The translations under genes and the position numbers were made by a program. 64,000 bases of DNA, taken from positions 1 through 64,000 of the forward strand of contig JNEN01000779.1 in the NCBI GenBank assembly GCA_000697355.1. Direction: 5' to 3'. Shown here one piece after another: positions 11,021 through 22,095 of this stretch (the stretch's first letter is position 1; the number at the start of each line of letters is the position of its first letter). The stretch comes from Syncephalastrum monosporum B8922. Its lineage: Eukaryota; Mucoromycota; Mucoromycetes; Mucorales; Syncephalastraceae. A model generated the notes under the pieces. The model was not told the origin of the DNA, made no database searches, and worked only from the letters and a program-made list of their open reading frames with translations.

Positions 11021-12064
11021 CTAGGCTGATTCCCGATTACAGCGCGTACAGGTACACCAAAAGTGGTAATGCTCAAGGAGACGTTTCCTTCGCTCAGGGG
11101 TTGGATCCTCAACCGAGCCGTAGGCAATGCACGCTTCTTCACCGGGTCGGATATCCCGCGTCGCAACAAACTGAAGGTAGCGACCCCGGCGAAGTTTGAT
11201 AATGTTGGGCTCGCAGGAGTGATTGAAGTAAACCGCGGTCGGATAAATACCCCAGCCAAGCAGTTCCTGATCATCCGTGACTCCCTGCTCGCCTGTTCCT
11301 TCCCAAAGCCCGAAACTGTTGCTCATTTCTCGAAAGTAGATGAACCGGAATGCCTTGGCGGTGCTCAACTGGCCAGCCACGGGCGTGGTCTCAAGCGCGC
11401 GTGCCATAAACAGATACAACCGCATCACATCCGTTTGGTCTTCTTCGTCATGACGCTCGAAGAAGGCCCGCTCGTTGTCTTCGACCTCACCCAGCTCTTC
11501 TTGCCAAAGTGGGTTTGACAGCACGGTCGCAATCAATCTAGCCATGGTGCGTTCGGCATTTGATAGTTCCGCTGTGGGTGTCAAGCCCTGCAATCGTTTC
11601 TGCCAGGCCGCGCTCAGCTCGTCCTCTACCTCATTCTCTTCCTCCTTTTTCTCCGCCTCCTCTGCAGTCCCTGGTAGGATGTGCGGATGGCTAGGCACAC
11701 CGTGGCGGAACGCATGGTCGAGAGCACGGTGGCAGACAGCACTATGGTTGTGTTCGCTCACGTATTCGTCCCGGCACGTCTCGCTGCAGAACGATAGGTC
11801 TTTTTCGAATTTGACGCGCATGCGTTTTGGGTAGCTGAAAGCAAAACACCAAGCACAGGTCTCCGGGATCCATTCTTGACTCACTACGGCCGCAAGTGGC
11901 AAGGCGATCTGGACACACGTACCGGCTGCGATCGGCTGCACCGCGACAAAGCCTCGTCCTTTGCCCGGTAGACTCGTTATCCGAAGAAGAGAATTTTCAC
12001 CGTCAATTTTGCTATTTATATCCTCTGCTGCATGGAGGGCAACAAAGTCTTTTTGACTGGGCAT
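11021..12064 (-). CDS. SET and MYND-type zinc protein methyltransferase (SMYD/SET5-like)
   Basis: Single exon, 347 residues, ATG at 12064. The SET domain begins around residue 25 (GKGRGFVAVQPIAAGT), is split by a MYND-like Cys-rich insert (C-x2-C in CAWC, then CSETC and the His-Cys pair in HNHSAVC), and ends with the AdoMet-binding NHSC motif (YFNHSCEPN), the catalytic-pocket Tyr in ACIAYG and a post-SET CTCTRC. This is the split-SET layout of SMYD proteins and yeast SET5/SET6. A protein-lysine methyltransferase role is therefore expected; whether it acts on histones or another protein is open. It converges with the FMO gene, 164 bp between stops. An acidic glutamate stretch (EEAEKKEEENEVEDE) lies between the MYND part and the C-terminal SET core. 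Confidence 0.93.
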   Translation of the reverse strand: MPSQKDFVALHAAEDINSKIDGENSLLRITSLPGKGRGFVAVQPIAAGTCVQIALPLAAVVSQEWIPETCAWCFAFSYPKRMRVKFEKDLSFCSETCRDEYVSEHNHSAVCHRALDHAFRHGVPSHPHILPGTAEEAEKKEEENEVEDELSAAWQKRLQGLTPTAELSNAERTMARLIATVLSNPLWQEELGEVEDNERAFFERHDEEDQTDVMRLYLFMARALETTPVAGQLSTAKAFRFIYFREMSNSFGLWEGTGEQGVTDDQELLGWGIYPTAVYFNHSCEPNIIKLRRGRYLQFVATRDIRPGEEACIAYGSVEDPTPERRKRLLEHYHFWCTCTRCNRESA

Positions 12065-14600
12065 AGGGAAGGAATATGTTTAGCAAATATGGAGGAAGAA
12101 GTAAAAGGTCCAAAGAGTTTGCCCATACTCGAAAAAAAAAAATTTTTTTACAGACGTTTATCAGGCATGCGGTAATTTTAGATGATGTGAGTGGTGCGGC
12201 TCAAACTACTTTAAATGGCGCGTTTGTTGTCAAGGAGAGTCGCTTTCAAAAAGCAGTGACACCTTCCAAAACAAGGCGCAAATAAGTTCTCCAGCCAATC
12301 AGAAACAAGCATCGCCCAGACCCTACCCACTTGCTTATCTTTTGTGCAACGTTCAAGTGCATGGATGATACGTTTTGGCCAAACCGTTCTCAGGGACAAG
12401 TATCATTTAAAGGCGTGTCGTGTTGTGTCGTGTCGTATGCTCGTTTGCATGATACATTGATGCATCCATCTATTTCATTTTCCCTGAAATTGAGCCATAA
12501 GTATAATCGCACCACATGTATGCAGTCGATCGTTATATCAGTCCGAATTCATCGAGGGCCATCAGATCTACGCAATGAGGTGATGTTTGAGCTATGTATA
12601 TATATATTAATTCATTCTTCCCGTAAGCTAATTTGTCAGGGCTACTTGTGGACAAATTTATGCCTGTAAGTTTGTAATTGAAATATATATGGTTCTACCG
12701 AAGAAGATTCATTTGACCGACCAAGCAGGAAAGACAGATATCCCATAAATATGAATACATGGCTTCAGGCATACTCATCACATGGGTAATACGTAGCCAA
12801 CGCCTTATATCATCGTAATAGATTTTATGGTGTATTACGTAAGTGTACTTGACAATATTAGCATCAAGCGTGCAGCTTGCATATAAAATAGAATGACAGA
12901 AAAGTGTCAAGCAAAATATAAAAAATGAAAATTACACGGTATCTGCGTACGCTGATTAATACGATCGAGATGAGCATTTGACTTAATTGATGCCCTTAAT
13001 CCAGAAAGATCTGTGTCCGTCACCTAATACTCTGCTCCACTATTAGTATCTTTATTATGGGTGCCGCCTAGTCTGTATGTAGAAAACACTTGCAGCTTTC
13101 AGACCTCGCAGTTGTGCTAGTCATTTATAACTTTTGGCGCATCTACTTTCTTCTATTTCAGAGGTTACAAATAAGAAGAAATTTGTGGTAATCCGGACTA
13201 AATAGCAAAGAGAGAGAGAGCAGCTTCAGATTACTGTATCTGCAAGTAATGCAGAAAAGATTAGAGAATGCTCCTGGCGATGGTAAATACATCTATGTGG
13301 TGGTGTTATTTCCCATTCAGGTGTGGCATGACTGCATTATATTATATACATATGGACCCATGATCATGGAACCACAGTAACAAATACACATTACAGCAGA
13401 GGTACACGCCTGTCTTATGTTGTATTCATATGACATGATCAGTTGTAATTACATAGCGCAGTGATATCAGGACCGAAAAATTAAATCCCAAGAATGCCTG
13501 ATTTCAGTTTATTTGTGAAACGAACGAAAAACATGCTTTAATTTAGGATTCTGCATAGGATTTTCTTATTGTTTTCTCGCAACGCATAAGTAGCTGTTTA
13601 TGGAGATAAACCTGGTTCTAATTCATTTCTCACGATAGCTAGAGCTGCGAAGTTTATATGGCTGAGCGGACAAGTAAGCAATGACCAATGACTTATGCAG
13701 CAATGCGCATAACAGGGAATTTGGGACAGCGGGAACGGGATGGCCACACGGGTAGAAGGGAAAAAAGGCGGACAGCATGGTTTAAATATAAAAATAAACT
13801 TGAACTGGTATATTACTGGATCATCTTTAAAGTCTATAGCTATAATAATAATTATGGTAATAACAAAGGTAAAGTATACAAAGCACCACCACGAAACTAA
13901 CATTCAATGACAAGAGAATAAATTTTCCCGAAGAACGAAGAAAAAGAAAAAAATTCGGTACCTTTATGCCGACCGAACTCTACCCGTTCGGCTACCTATC
14001 CCCTGCTGTTATGTTGCTGATACTGCTGTCTTGTGAGACATGATTCGCCCGCTATGTGTTTGTCTTTGTCTTTACCCCTTGACTGCAGCTGCGGCAGAAG
14101 GCTTGTCATGTGTATAGTTCCCCTTTCCCTGATGCGTTGCTTTTTCCCTCTCGTACTTCCTTCTTCCACTCGTCTTTTTTTTCTATGAGCTTGAAGCTTC
14201 TTCGCATGAGTAATGCATCTCAGCCAACCAAAATAGAACAAAAGTAGCAAGCACAAGCGACTCGGTTGGAATGCGAATTAGCTAGCCGAACCGGACATAC
14301 GCAGGGAAACGACAACTATTCCAGGTGCGACAAATTTGGGCTGGCTATGCATCTGCGTTTACTCTCTCTCGTCTCGAACCAAGCAGGACAGATACACAGC
14401 CGAGTTAGGGCTACGTCGATGTATGGATATGGATGAGTCGGGTTTTGGGGGGGAGGGGGGACGGAACCAAAACGAGCAGGAGGCGCAGGTGCGTGCGTTA
14501 TGACATGCCGACAGAAGAACATAAATACGGCTTCTACTTTCCCTTTCGACTTGATCTTTACTTCACCTTTTTCTCTCTTCTTTGTTCATCGCTTCTTCCA
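12065..14600. other. AT-rich intergenic stretch, no gene seen
   Basis: About 2.5 kb with many stops in all frames, AT-rich tracts (for example 12596-12612 and 13330-13350) and a short AG run at 13209-13221. The part after about 14500 is the pyrimidine-rich leader of the NmrA-like gene. I find no RNA gene or repeat of note. Confidence 0.6.
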
Positions 14601-15681
14601 ATGCACACCAACACGACGACTTCTTCGCCCATATATCTCATCAGCAGCGCTGACCAGTATATGGGTCATGCCGTTACTTCCCATCTCGCTCGTGATCCGT
14701 CCCTGCGTAGTCAGATGCGCGTCCTCTGCCAGCAGAAAACAACTTGCCTCAATTTCGCCAACAAGGGAATTGACGTTCGCCAAGTCGACTATGATCATCC
14801 TAACGACCTATCCCTCGCCATGCGGGGCATCAAATGCATGATCCTTGCGATTGGCAATGAACCCGATCGAGTGCGTTATTGTGAGCATCTTGTCGACGTT
14901 GCTAACCGATCCGGCGTCGAGAAAATCATCTGCATCTCCCACGTGGGCGCCGTATCTTCCACCCACGAGGCCCTCCGCCATTTTGCCCTCATTGAAGACA
15001 AAGTCATCAATAGTGAGCATTGCCAGTGGACAATCTTGCGACCTGACTTCATCTACCAGCATTTTTTGCTGTGGTCATCCATGATTGAACGCTCACGCGT
15101 CTTTTCTCTGCCAGTTCCGAGTTCAGCCGAGGTCTGCCCGATTGATATCAGCGACATTTGCAAGGTGGTGGAGGAGCTCGTTGTCAGATCGAACAACAGT
15201 GATCAGCATGCAGGCCAAGTCTACACTCTGACTGGTCCCCAGACCCTGCGCATCAAGGACCTCGTCCAATGGATGCGCGCAGCCACGGGCTATAAAAAGC
15301 TCGAGTTCGTATTCACCCGTCCCATGGACACGGCCTACTATATGCAAGAATTGCGCAACGACATTTGGTTCGACGCACGCATCAAGCGCGAGCACTCGCT
15401 GATTTATCAAGATGCTCTGGATGGCTATGCTTACCGCAGCCGTATCCTCGGTGCTCCTTCAGGTAAATATTGAAGATAGCATGCCTGCATATATTTGAAG
15501 GCTCATATTTTGCATTTTCGTAGCTACACAAATCCAGACATTCATTGATTATTTTGACTGGGTCCACAAAACATCGAGCAGTGTCTTGGTACCGCATGCC
15601 AGCTCCATCACTTCTCTCCCAGCCCGCTCCGTGCGCAAGTTCTTGCAAGAGAACGCAAACAGCTTTAAGCCTCGCGTCTAG
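14601..15681 (+). CDS. NmrA-like NAD(P)-binding protein
   Basis: Exons 14601-15462 and 15524-15681 give 339 residues. The N-terminus has the beta-alpha-beta start of an atypical short-chain dehydrogenase fold (YLISSADQYMGHAVTSHL) with a degenerate glycine motif, followed by ILAIGNEPDRVRYCEHLVDV, SGVEKIICISHVGA, ILRPDFIYQHFL and TLTGPQTLRIKDLVQWM. This order is that of NmrA-like/NAD(P)-binding proteins, which in many cases bind dinucleotides as redox sensors rather than act as enzymes. The active-site Tyr-x3-Lys of classical reductases is not evident. An upstream in-frame Met exists in the same open frame, but the Met at 14601 fits the start of the fold and follows a pyrimidine-rich leader. 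Role in the cell is not deducible. Confidence 0.85.
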
Positions 15682-16797
15682 TCTTTTTATGATGATCTGT
15701 CTCTCTCTTCTCACATGTTACTTCATATCCCAATCATAAACATATACCGCCTCTATGACATGACAACCGGTTGTAATCAGGTCCTTTTCTTATCTTCTTT
15801 TCCCTATGAACTAATTCTGCATCATACATTCGTGCTCGTCCCGACTCCATATATACATAAAGATGAATAGCACCTTCCTGATGCTTATTTTTGCATCATG
15901 TACTCTCGATTGAGCGACTTTTGTTGAAAACTACCAATGGAGAACTCTGAGCCACGATGAAAAGCTTCGAAATACAAGAAAAAAAATTACAAAATGCGTT
16001 GAAGATGTACGTAGCACACAAGCAAATCTGCCGGTTGCTCATCTGTCAAGTGACCGAAGTTACCGCTGTATATGGTGGGCTAGGCTCAAGCCCAGAAATA
16101 GGTGGGATGATCAGTTTTTCACGGCTTCTTGCAACTGTATGCTGCGAATGCATCCATGCGCCACACGGGCGCGGTCTATAAAAGGTGCATGTGCATGCTG
16201 TAACTACATTTTGGACGTGAGCATTAAATAGATCATATCATCCATGTTAATGCGGATCAGCTATACTCCGGGTCAAATCATCTTTATATTATTCCGCTTT
16301 CTGAATATTTACGTGCTATATGTCTTTCAATCAATATAACCATGGCCCCCGGAACGTGTGTATTATTTGCGTTCTTACTTTGAGTTAAAATAGGGAGGTA
16401 ACTCAGAATATGTACACTGGGCACGAAATGAGTGCGCTAAAGAGCATAAAGTTATGCGAGGAAGACATAAAACACGTCGCGTGCAATGCTTTGACAGATG
16501 ATCAAGTAATGATGCGATAAAACCGTCGGTACACCGTGGCATACAGATTTCAGATTACGAGGAACATTGTCGCTCCAAATGATCAAATACAGTTACAATA
16601 GCAACCGCATCACCTGCAGTGCAATGTTCTCATATTTCATCACAGAAGAAAAGAGCCTTTACGTATCTGGTAAATATGTAACAAATGATCTGCAAAAGGT
16701 ATATATCTGAAGGGCGCTTAAATTTGAGGGGAGAGGCATACAAACTAAATATGATACAGGAAGGAATGGAAACATATAGATCACTATCATCAAACGC
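15682..16797. other. Intergenic between convergent genes
   Basis: No gene seen. It holds the 3' regions of the NmrA-like gene and of the P450 gene; both come in from the sides. Short frames such as 15957-16181 have no family resemblance. Confidence 0.6.
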
Positions 16798-18672
16798 TTA
16801 CACAAAGGACGTGCGCTTATTGACGTAAACGTTCATGCCATTCTTCATGGGCAGAGTCAAAGACACCTGGTACGTGATCTCCTGACCCGGCACCAGAGTG
16901 AATTCATAGCGCTTCAGCAGGAAGATAATGGCCACCAGTGCCTCCAGGGTGGCAAGGTTCTGACCAAGGCACGTGCGCGGGCCACCGTGGAAGGCGGGCC
17001 ACATACCCTGCGACTCACGACGCAAGTCACCCTCGGGTGTAATCCATCGCTCAGGCTTGAACTGCTTTGCATCGGGACCCCACAGTTTTTCGGATCGACC
17101 CTGGCCCCAGGGAGACCACAGCACATAGTCACCCTTACGGATGGTTGTACCATCGGGCCACACATCGTCATTCAGTGCGTATTTCTGATTGGCTGGCACA
17201 GAGGGATGCAGACGCAGGACTTCGTAAAAGCTGTTGTTTGAATTATGTTAGAAACTGGACATCGTATGCATGCAGGAAAGGTGACTTACACAGCATGGGC
17301 ATATTTCATGTTCTTGATAGCTTCGAAGAGCGCAGGTGAGTCGCCCTTGATATCATCGGTGATAAACTCGTTGATTTCTTCCAAAAGCTTCTGCTCCACG
17401 CGAGGATGCAAGCACAAGTTGTAAAAGGTCCAGGACAAGGCTTGAGCAGTGGTATCACGGCCGGCAATGACAAAGTTGAGCACAACATCGCGCAGCTAAA
17501 TAAAAGAAAAAAAAAGGGAAAGAAGAGTGAGATAGGAATACAGTTTAAGTATACAAACAAATACCTCTTCATTATTGAGGGCTTCGCCCTTTTCATTGCG
17601 TGCGCTCATGAAACGGGACAGGAGATCCTTGAACTGCTCACCGCGAGCGAGCTGCTCGCGACGCTTCTCAGCAACGCCATAGGCATAGTCATTGATAACC
17701 TTGAGGTGGTCGCTGATGGACATTTTCCAGGGCATCAAGAGCGCCTGCAGCTTCTCAGTGACAGGCCACACCGGGTTGATGAAACGCTGGAATGAGTTCA
17801 TCTGACAGATATCGAAAGACGCGGCAAAGGGCACTTTCTCCTTGCTACCAAGCGAGTTTAACTCAACACCAAAGCCCAAACTAGCCGTACAAAAGTGAGA
17901 ATGTGATAATAGTAGAATGGGACGTGTCAACTTACAGAATGAAGGAATCCAAGGTAAATTTGAACATGATATCGTGGAAATCCACGGGCTGGCCATTCTC
18001 GCACGCCTTATCGAAATAAATACCGTTCATAATATCAATTTCCTGCACAAAGACACTTCGGATACTATGAATATGTGCTTTTCTTTTGCCATAAGTCTTA
18101 AAACTTACTCGGTAAAGTGGTCGCGGAAGTTTTTGACGTTAAAAATGTGACTGGCCGTCTTGCGCTGATATTTCCAAACGTCGCCGTTGGCGTTGAAAAT
18201 ACCGTGGCCGAGCAGGTCACTGGCGGCCTCGTTCAATTGGGGACCTTTAACGTAGTTTTCAAAGTTGTCTTTCAGGATATGTTCAACGTTGCGGGGATCG
18301 ATCGTGGCAATGCTGCGAGGGTTGCCGAGAACGGACGCGGTTCTATTTTTTTTTTTTTAATTTTTGTTGTGATTTAATTTTCTTGTCTCGTTATCTGTGA
18401 GTATGTATGTGAGCTTACGTAGTCAAGACATCAAGGTCTTCAAAGCCTTCAAGAAACCATTCGTGGATCTTTTCCTTGTTGGCCACGAGACTCGGTAGCT
18501 GACCGACCAAAGGCCAGCCAGCCTTAGTGGCAATACCCTCACGGTGTTCGTCAAAGATTGCACGGTCGTTGTATTTTAGGGCCAACAGGCCCACAATGGC
18601 TGCGGTGGCGCTACCAGCAAAGGCAGCGGTGCGGACGGCGGGGTGGTTTCGATAGTCGGCGAGAGCAGGCAT
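16798..18672 (-). CDS. Microsomal cytochrome P450
   Basis: Six exons on the minus strand (18672-18419, 18342-18109, 18055-17936, 17880-17565, 17495-17290, 17230-16798) give 520 residues. A hydrophobic N-terminal segment (about residues 14-30) should anchor it in the ER, followed by a Pro/Gly-rich hinge (GWPLVGQLPS). The C-helix WKYQRKTASH, the I-helix oxygen-binding AGRDTT, the ExxR pair in YEVLRL and the heme loop FHGGPRTCLG with its Cys ligand are all present. The monooxygenase should therefore be active. The sequence is of the general CYP52/CYP63/CYP509-like fungal type with the clan typical of fatty-acid and alkane hydroxylases; the family cannot be assigned without a search. The start used is the ATG at 18672; the frame remains open two codons upstream but without an ATG. 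Confidence 0.95.
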
Positions 18673-19689
18673 GATCAAAGGAAAAAAGGCCTATGTACGT
18701 GTGTGTGTGGAGAAATGATCGGGAAAGTTGGCAAAACGTGGCACACTTTATATATGCTGCGGAGACAGCATAGCGATCGTGTCACAAGAGGTCCGCTTCG
18801 AAGATCGCTTAACATATGATTTCCAAGCATTTTGCCGACACTGTCAAACATAATATTAAAATAACGTCCCCATTCCTTTTTTTTTTTATTCATTAACCTG
18901 GACCTGTCAAACAATATATTTACCACTGACTTTACACCCATTCTATCGCTTTCCTCTGGGTAAATAAGCAATTTAGGCAGAACGGGTGTGCAAAGTATGG
19001 TCTGGTTTGAGTAGTAAGCTTAGATCAACCAAATTTGGAACAAATCTCTCCTGTCAGCCCCACCCTTTCTATTGCAACTTCCCCACACCAGTGTCGCTTT
19101 ATGTAAATATTTAACTACCTTTACCTGCAATATGGTATAACACTTCTTTAAGTTTAGAACCATTTACGTCTTGTCTTTTTTGCCTTATATAGTCCTGCAT
19201 TCTGCAGAGGCTTTTCTATTTTTTAACGCCGTATACCCACGCTAACGCCACCTCTCTCCAGCGTTGTCGCTCTGCTCTACAGATTGGCTCTTCCTGCTCA
19301 TGTCTTTTTCTTTTTATTTTTTTTTTATTTTTTGCAGACCTTGAATTTTAAGCAGTCGTACTGCAAAACGGAACATTCAATGATCTGAACACGTCAATTG
19401 CTATTTCCATGGTATCAGTTCTTTCCAATGCATAGGCATATCATGTGCATGAATTTATTGCAATAAGTGGCATAGTGGTAGTGTCAAAGCATAAAATGTA
19501 TTTTCCTATATGTATAGGCTGTGTTTGATGGCCAAGTGATGACTACTGGTGGTGGTGGTAGGGGGGACAATCAGCTATAATGCATGCATTATTGAATTGG
19601 ATAGCGGTGGCGCTCAATTGCCGTCATAAGATTTTGGGTTTGAATCACCCACCCACAGTAAAACCCGCTTCTTTCGCCTATCCCCAACC
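18673..19689. other. Divergent intergenic region between P450 and SWD2-like genes
   Basis: The region serves both promoters. It contains the P450 TATA element, several T-rich tracts (for example 19309-19334) and a GGTTTGAATC-like box near 19637 that I did not accept as a tRNA. No protein gene seen. Confidence 0.6.
18747..18754 (-). promoter_or_regulatory. TATA box of the P450 gene
   Basis: TATATAAA on the minus strand, 75 bp upstream of the P450 start codon. Position and sequence suit a core TATA element for an inducible gene. Confidence 0.5.
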
Positions 19690-21213
19690 ATGGCAGAAGA
19701 ATCCTTCAAGGATCTCTCCGTCCCCCTCACATTGGATCGTCTCAAGGATCTTGATGCTAACAAGATCTTCCATGGCACAAGTGGACCCACCAGCTCAACA
19801 GGCTTCAATGTCAATAAAGGAGGCGCAGTGACTTCGACCAGTTTCACCACGGCTGGTGACTTGTGCGTCACTTCGAGTGAAAACGAGAGCATCAATGTCT
19901 ATGACTGTGTCGCTGGCCAGTAAGCCCATGTTCAATCCCAAGTCATTCATAACTTATACTCACGCTTCCTTCCTTCCTATGAAATGTTCAGGCACTTGAC
20001 AACGCTCTACAGTAAAAAGTACGGTGTCAACCTCGCCCGTTTCACACACCATAATAAATCTATTATTTACGCGTCTACTAAAGAAGATGGTATGTTCTTT
20101 CTTATCTAGCCATCTTGTAGCCATCTTGTTACTCATGCATCTCGCTTCTAGATACTCTGCGCTATCTGTCCATTCACGACAACAAATTCATTCGATACTT
20201 TCGCGGCCATACAAAACGGTACTTTATTATACCACTTCGCACCCTGTTACTCACTCTTCCTCGTAGCGTAACACAGCTCCAGATGGCACCTAAGAGTGAC
20301 ATCTTCATGTCTGTCTCGCTCGATGGTACTGCACGACTGTGGGATCTGCGTTCTTCGACCTGTCACGGCGTCGTACCAACCTCTACAAACAAAAGACCTA
20401 CAGGTGCCTTTGATCCTGCAGGCATGATTTTCGCGATAGGCTTGGGCACAGATACCATGAAACTCTACGATCTTCGTGCTTTCGGCAAGGTAAAAGAGAG
20501 AGAGAGAGAGTATGGCTGGTGAAATAACGAGCGCGTCTGACATATATAATCAGGGCCCCTTCTCTACTTTTAACATCGCCGATCAATTTTACTATCCTCA
20601 AGGACTTCCCGAGTGGTCTCGTCTACAATTTACAAACGATGGCGCGAACATTCTACTTTCCACGGCCGGCCATACCCATTACATTGTAGACTCTTTTGAA
20701 GGCACTGTCAAGCAACGCTTGTCAGGCCACGGCACACCTCCGTTTGATTCATGCGGAGAACAGATTACCATCACCCCGAATGATCAATTTGTCTTATCAG
20801 GTACTCTTTGTCTTCTTGCGTTTTACCCAGTACGTAACCATAGAGAATTAGCATCCCACCCGAATCAAATTTGCGCCTGGGATTTGAAAAACCCCAAGAC
20901 AGTGGACGCGCCTATCCAGGACAATGTGCCGTGTCATAAATTTGATACACCCCATCGAAACGGTCCTGTGCGCGCGCTCGGCTTCAACCCCACCCATCTG
21001 ATGATGGTCAGCGCTTCGGACGAAGTGGTAAGTCAGAATTTTCTTTTCAATTTTAGAAAACAGGAAACGACGCGTGTTCCCCAGCTATTTTATTCAATGA
21101 ATGTGCCTGGTTTTTTGAGCGTCGAAGATACACATCAATTTCATTCCAAAAAGGGTACTCATGACATCTCATAGGTACTGTGGACGCCGGCCGATCCCTC
21201 CTCACTCATGTAA
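19690..21213 (+). CDS. SWD2: SWD2/WDR82-like WD40 protein (COMPASS subunit)
   Basis: Seven exons (19690-19919, 19992-20089, 20152-20218, 20267-20489, 20554-20800, 20852-21027, 21175-21213) give 359 residues. WD repeats are recognisable as LCVTSSENESINVYD, FIRYFRGHTKRVTQLQMAP, FMSVSLDGTARLWDLR, MIFAIGLGTDTMKLYDLR, ICAWDLKNPK and LMMVSASDEVVLWTP. The order and the spacer sequences (YGVNLARFTH, HDNKFIRYFRGH) match the SWD2/WDR82 family, a seven-bladed propeller shared by the COMPASS H3K4 methyltransferase and by the cleavage/polyadenylation or PP1 (APT) complexes. A nuclear scaffold role follows from the family. The last exon is only 13 codons. N-terminal 40 residues are specific to this protein. 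Confidence 0.88.
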
Positions 21214-22095
21214 TCATATTTTTCCCATATTTCACTTGCTCGCATCTTTTACCTATCTCTATCTCAAAACGCATTACCTCATACGTTATACACGTATCAC
21301 ACCATTTCCTCTTAATCCTCAACGCAATGTAAAGCACCTGCACATCCGTTTGTATAGAACAGAAAACACACATACTTTACCGGATTACATAAACCACGGA
21401 CACACGGACAAAGCGATGACGATAAGTCTAAAAAAGGAGCCCGGCAATATAGGAACTGAAAGCATCCTACTCCATTTGTCGCTTGCTGTTGCCTAATATA
21501 TTATATTCTTGAGACCACTTCTTCGTTTTATTTCAGCTTATACTGCCTATAGTAAATTCGCTCATACTGTAATTCATGTTCACTATCTGGGGCACTATTA
21601 TTGCAATTTCGTGCTTTCTTTTAGTATCGTTGTTTTGGTAGAACGCATCCCTTGTCTGCCAGCATGTACAGCCTATAGTGTATGGCTTATACGCATAATC
21701 GCCTGAAATATATGTATAATATGTACCATTATAAGCTTATTTTTTCGAATACACACGTCAGATGCAGCAGAATGTCCATGCATCATGATTTTGAAAAGCG
21801 TCGTCCTAGGATTTATACCCTCAGGGGAAACAGCCAATGGGAGCCATGAAAGCAAATATGGCAACACCGACACGAGAGAAAAATTTTTTTTGCAATATAA
21901 AAAGCAGGGCGAGACAGTTTTATGAGCCTCACCTCAACCTGCTTTATCCTGTGGTGCGCTCTACATAGCGTATTACTCTGGAAAGGGCAGGAAGAACCAC
22001 TTGTCCTTGTGTCTGTTATGCGCTGTGTTTCTCTTGAGACCCGGCATTCCAGTGAAGGGTAAATGCATCTTTCATTCAATTCAATTCAATAGTCT
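21214..22095. other. Intergenic between convergent genes
   Basis: 3' flanks of the SWD2-like and HIRA genes. Short frames only; nothing supportable. Confidence 0.6.

Noticed and set aside
19600..19660. Possible tRNA with GGGTTTGAATC box before the SWD2-like gene
   Set aside because: A 5-bp stem and 7-base loop are present, but the loop is shifted relative to a T-loop and no acceptor or anticodon stem pairs.
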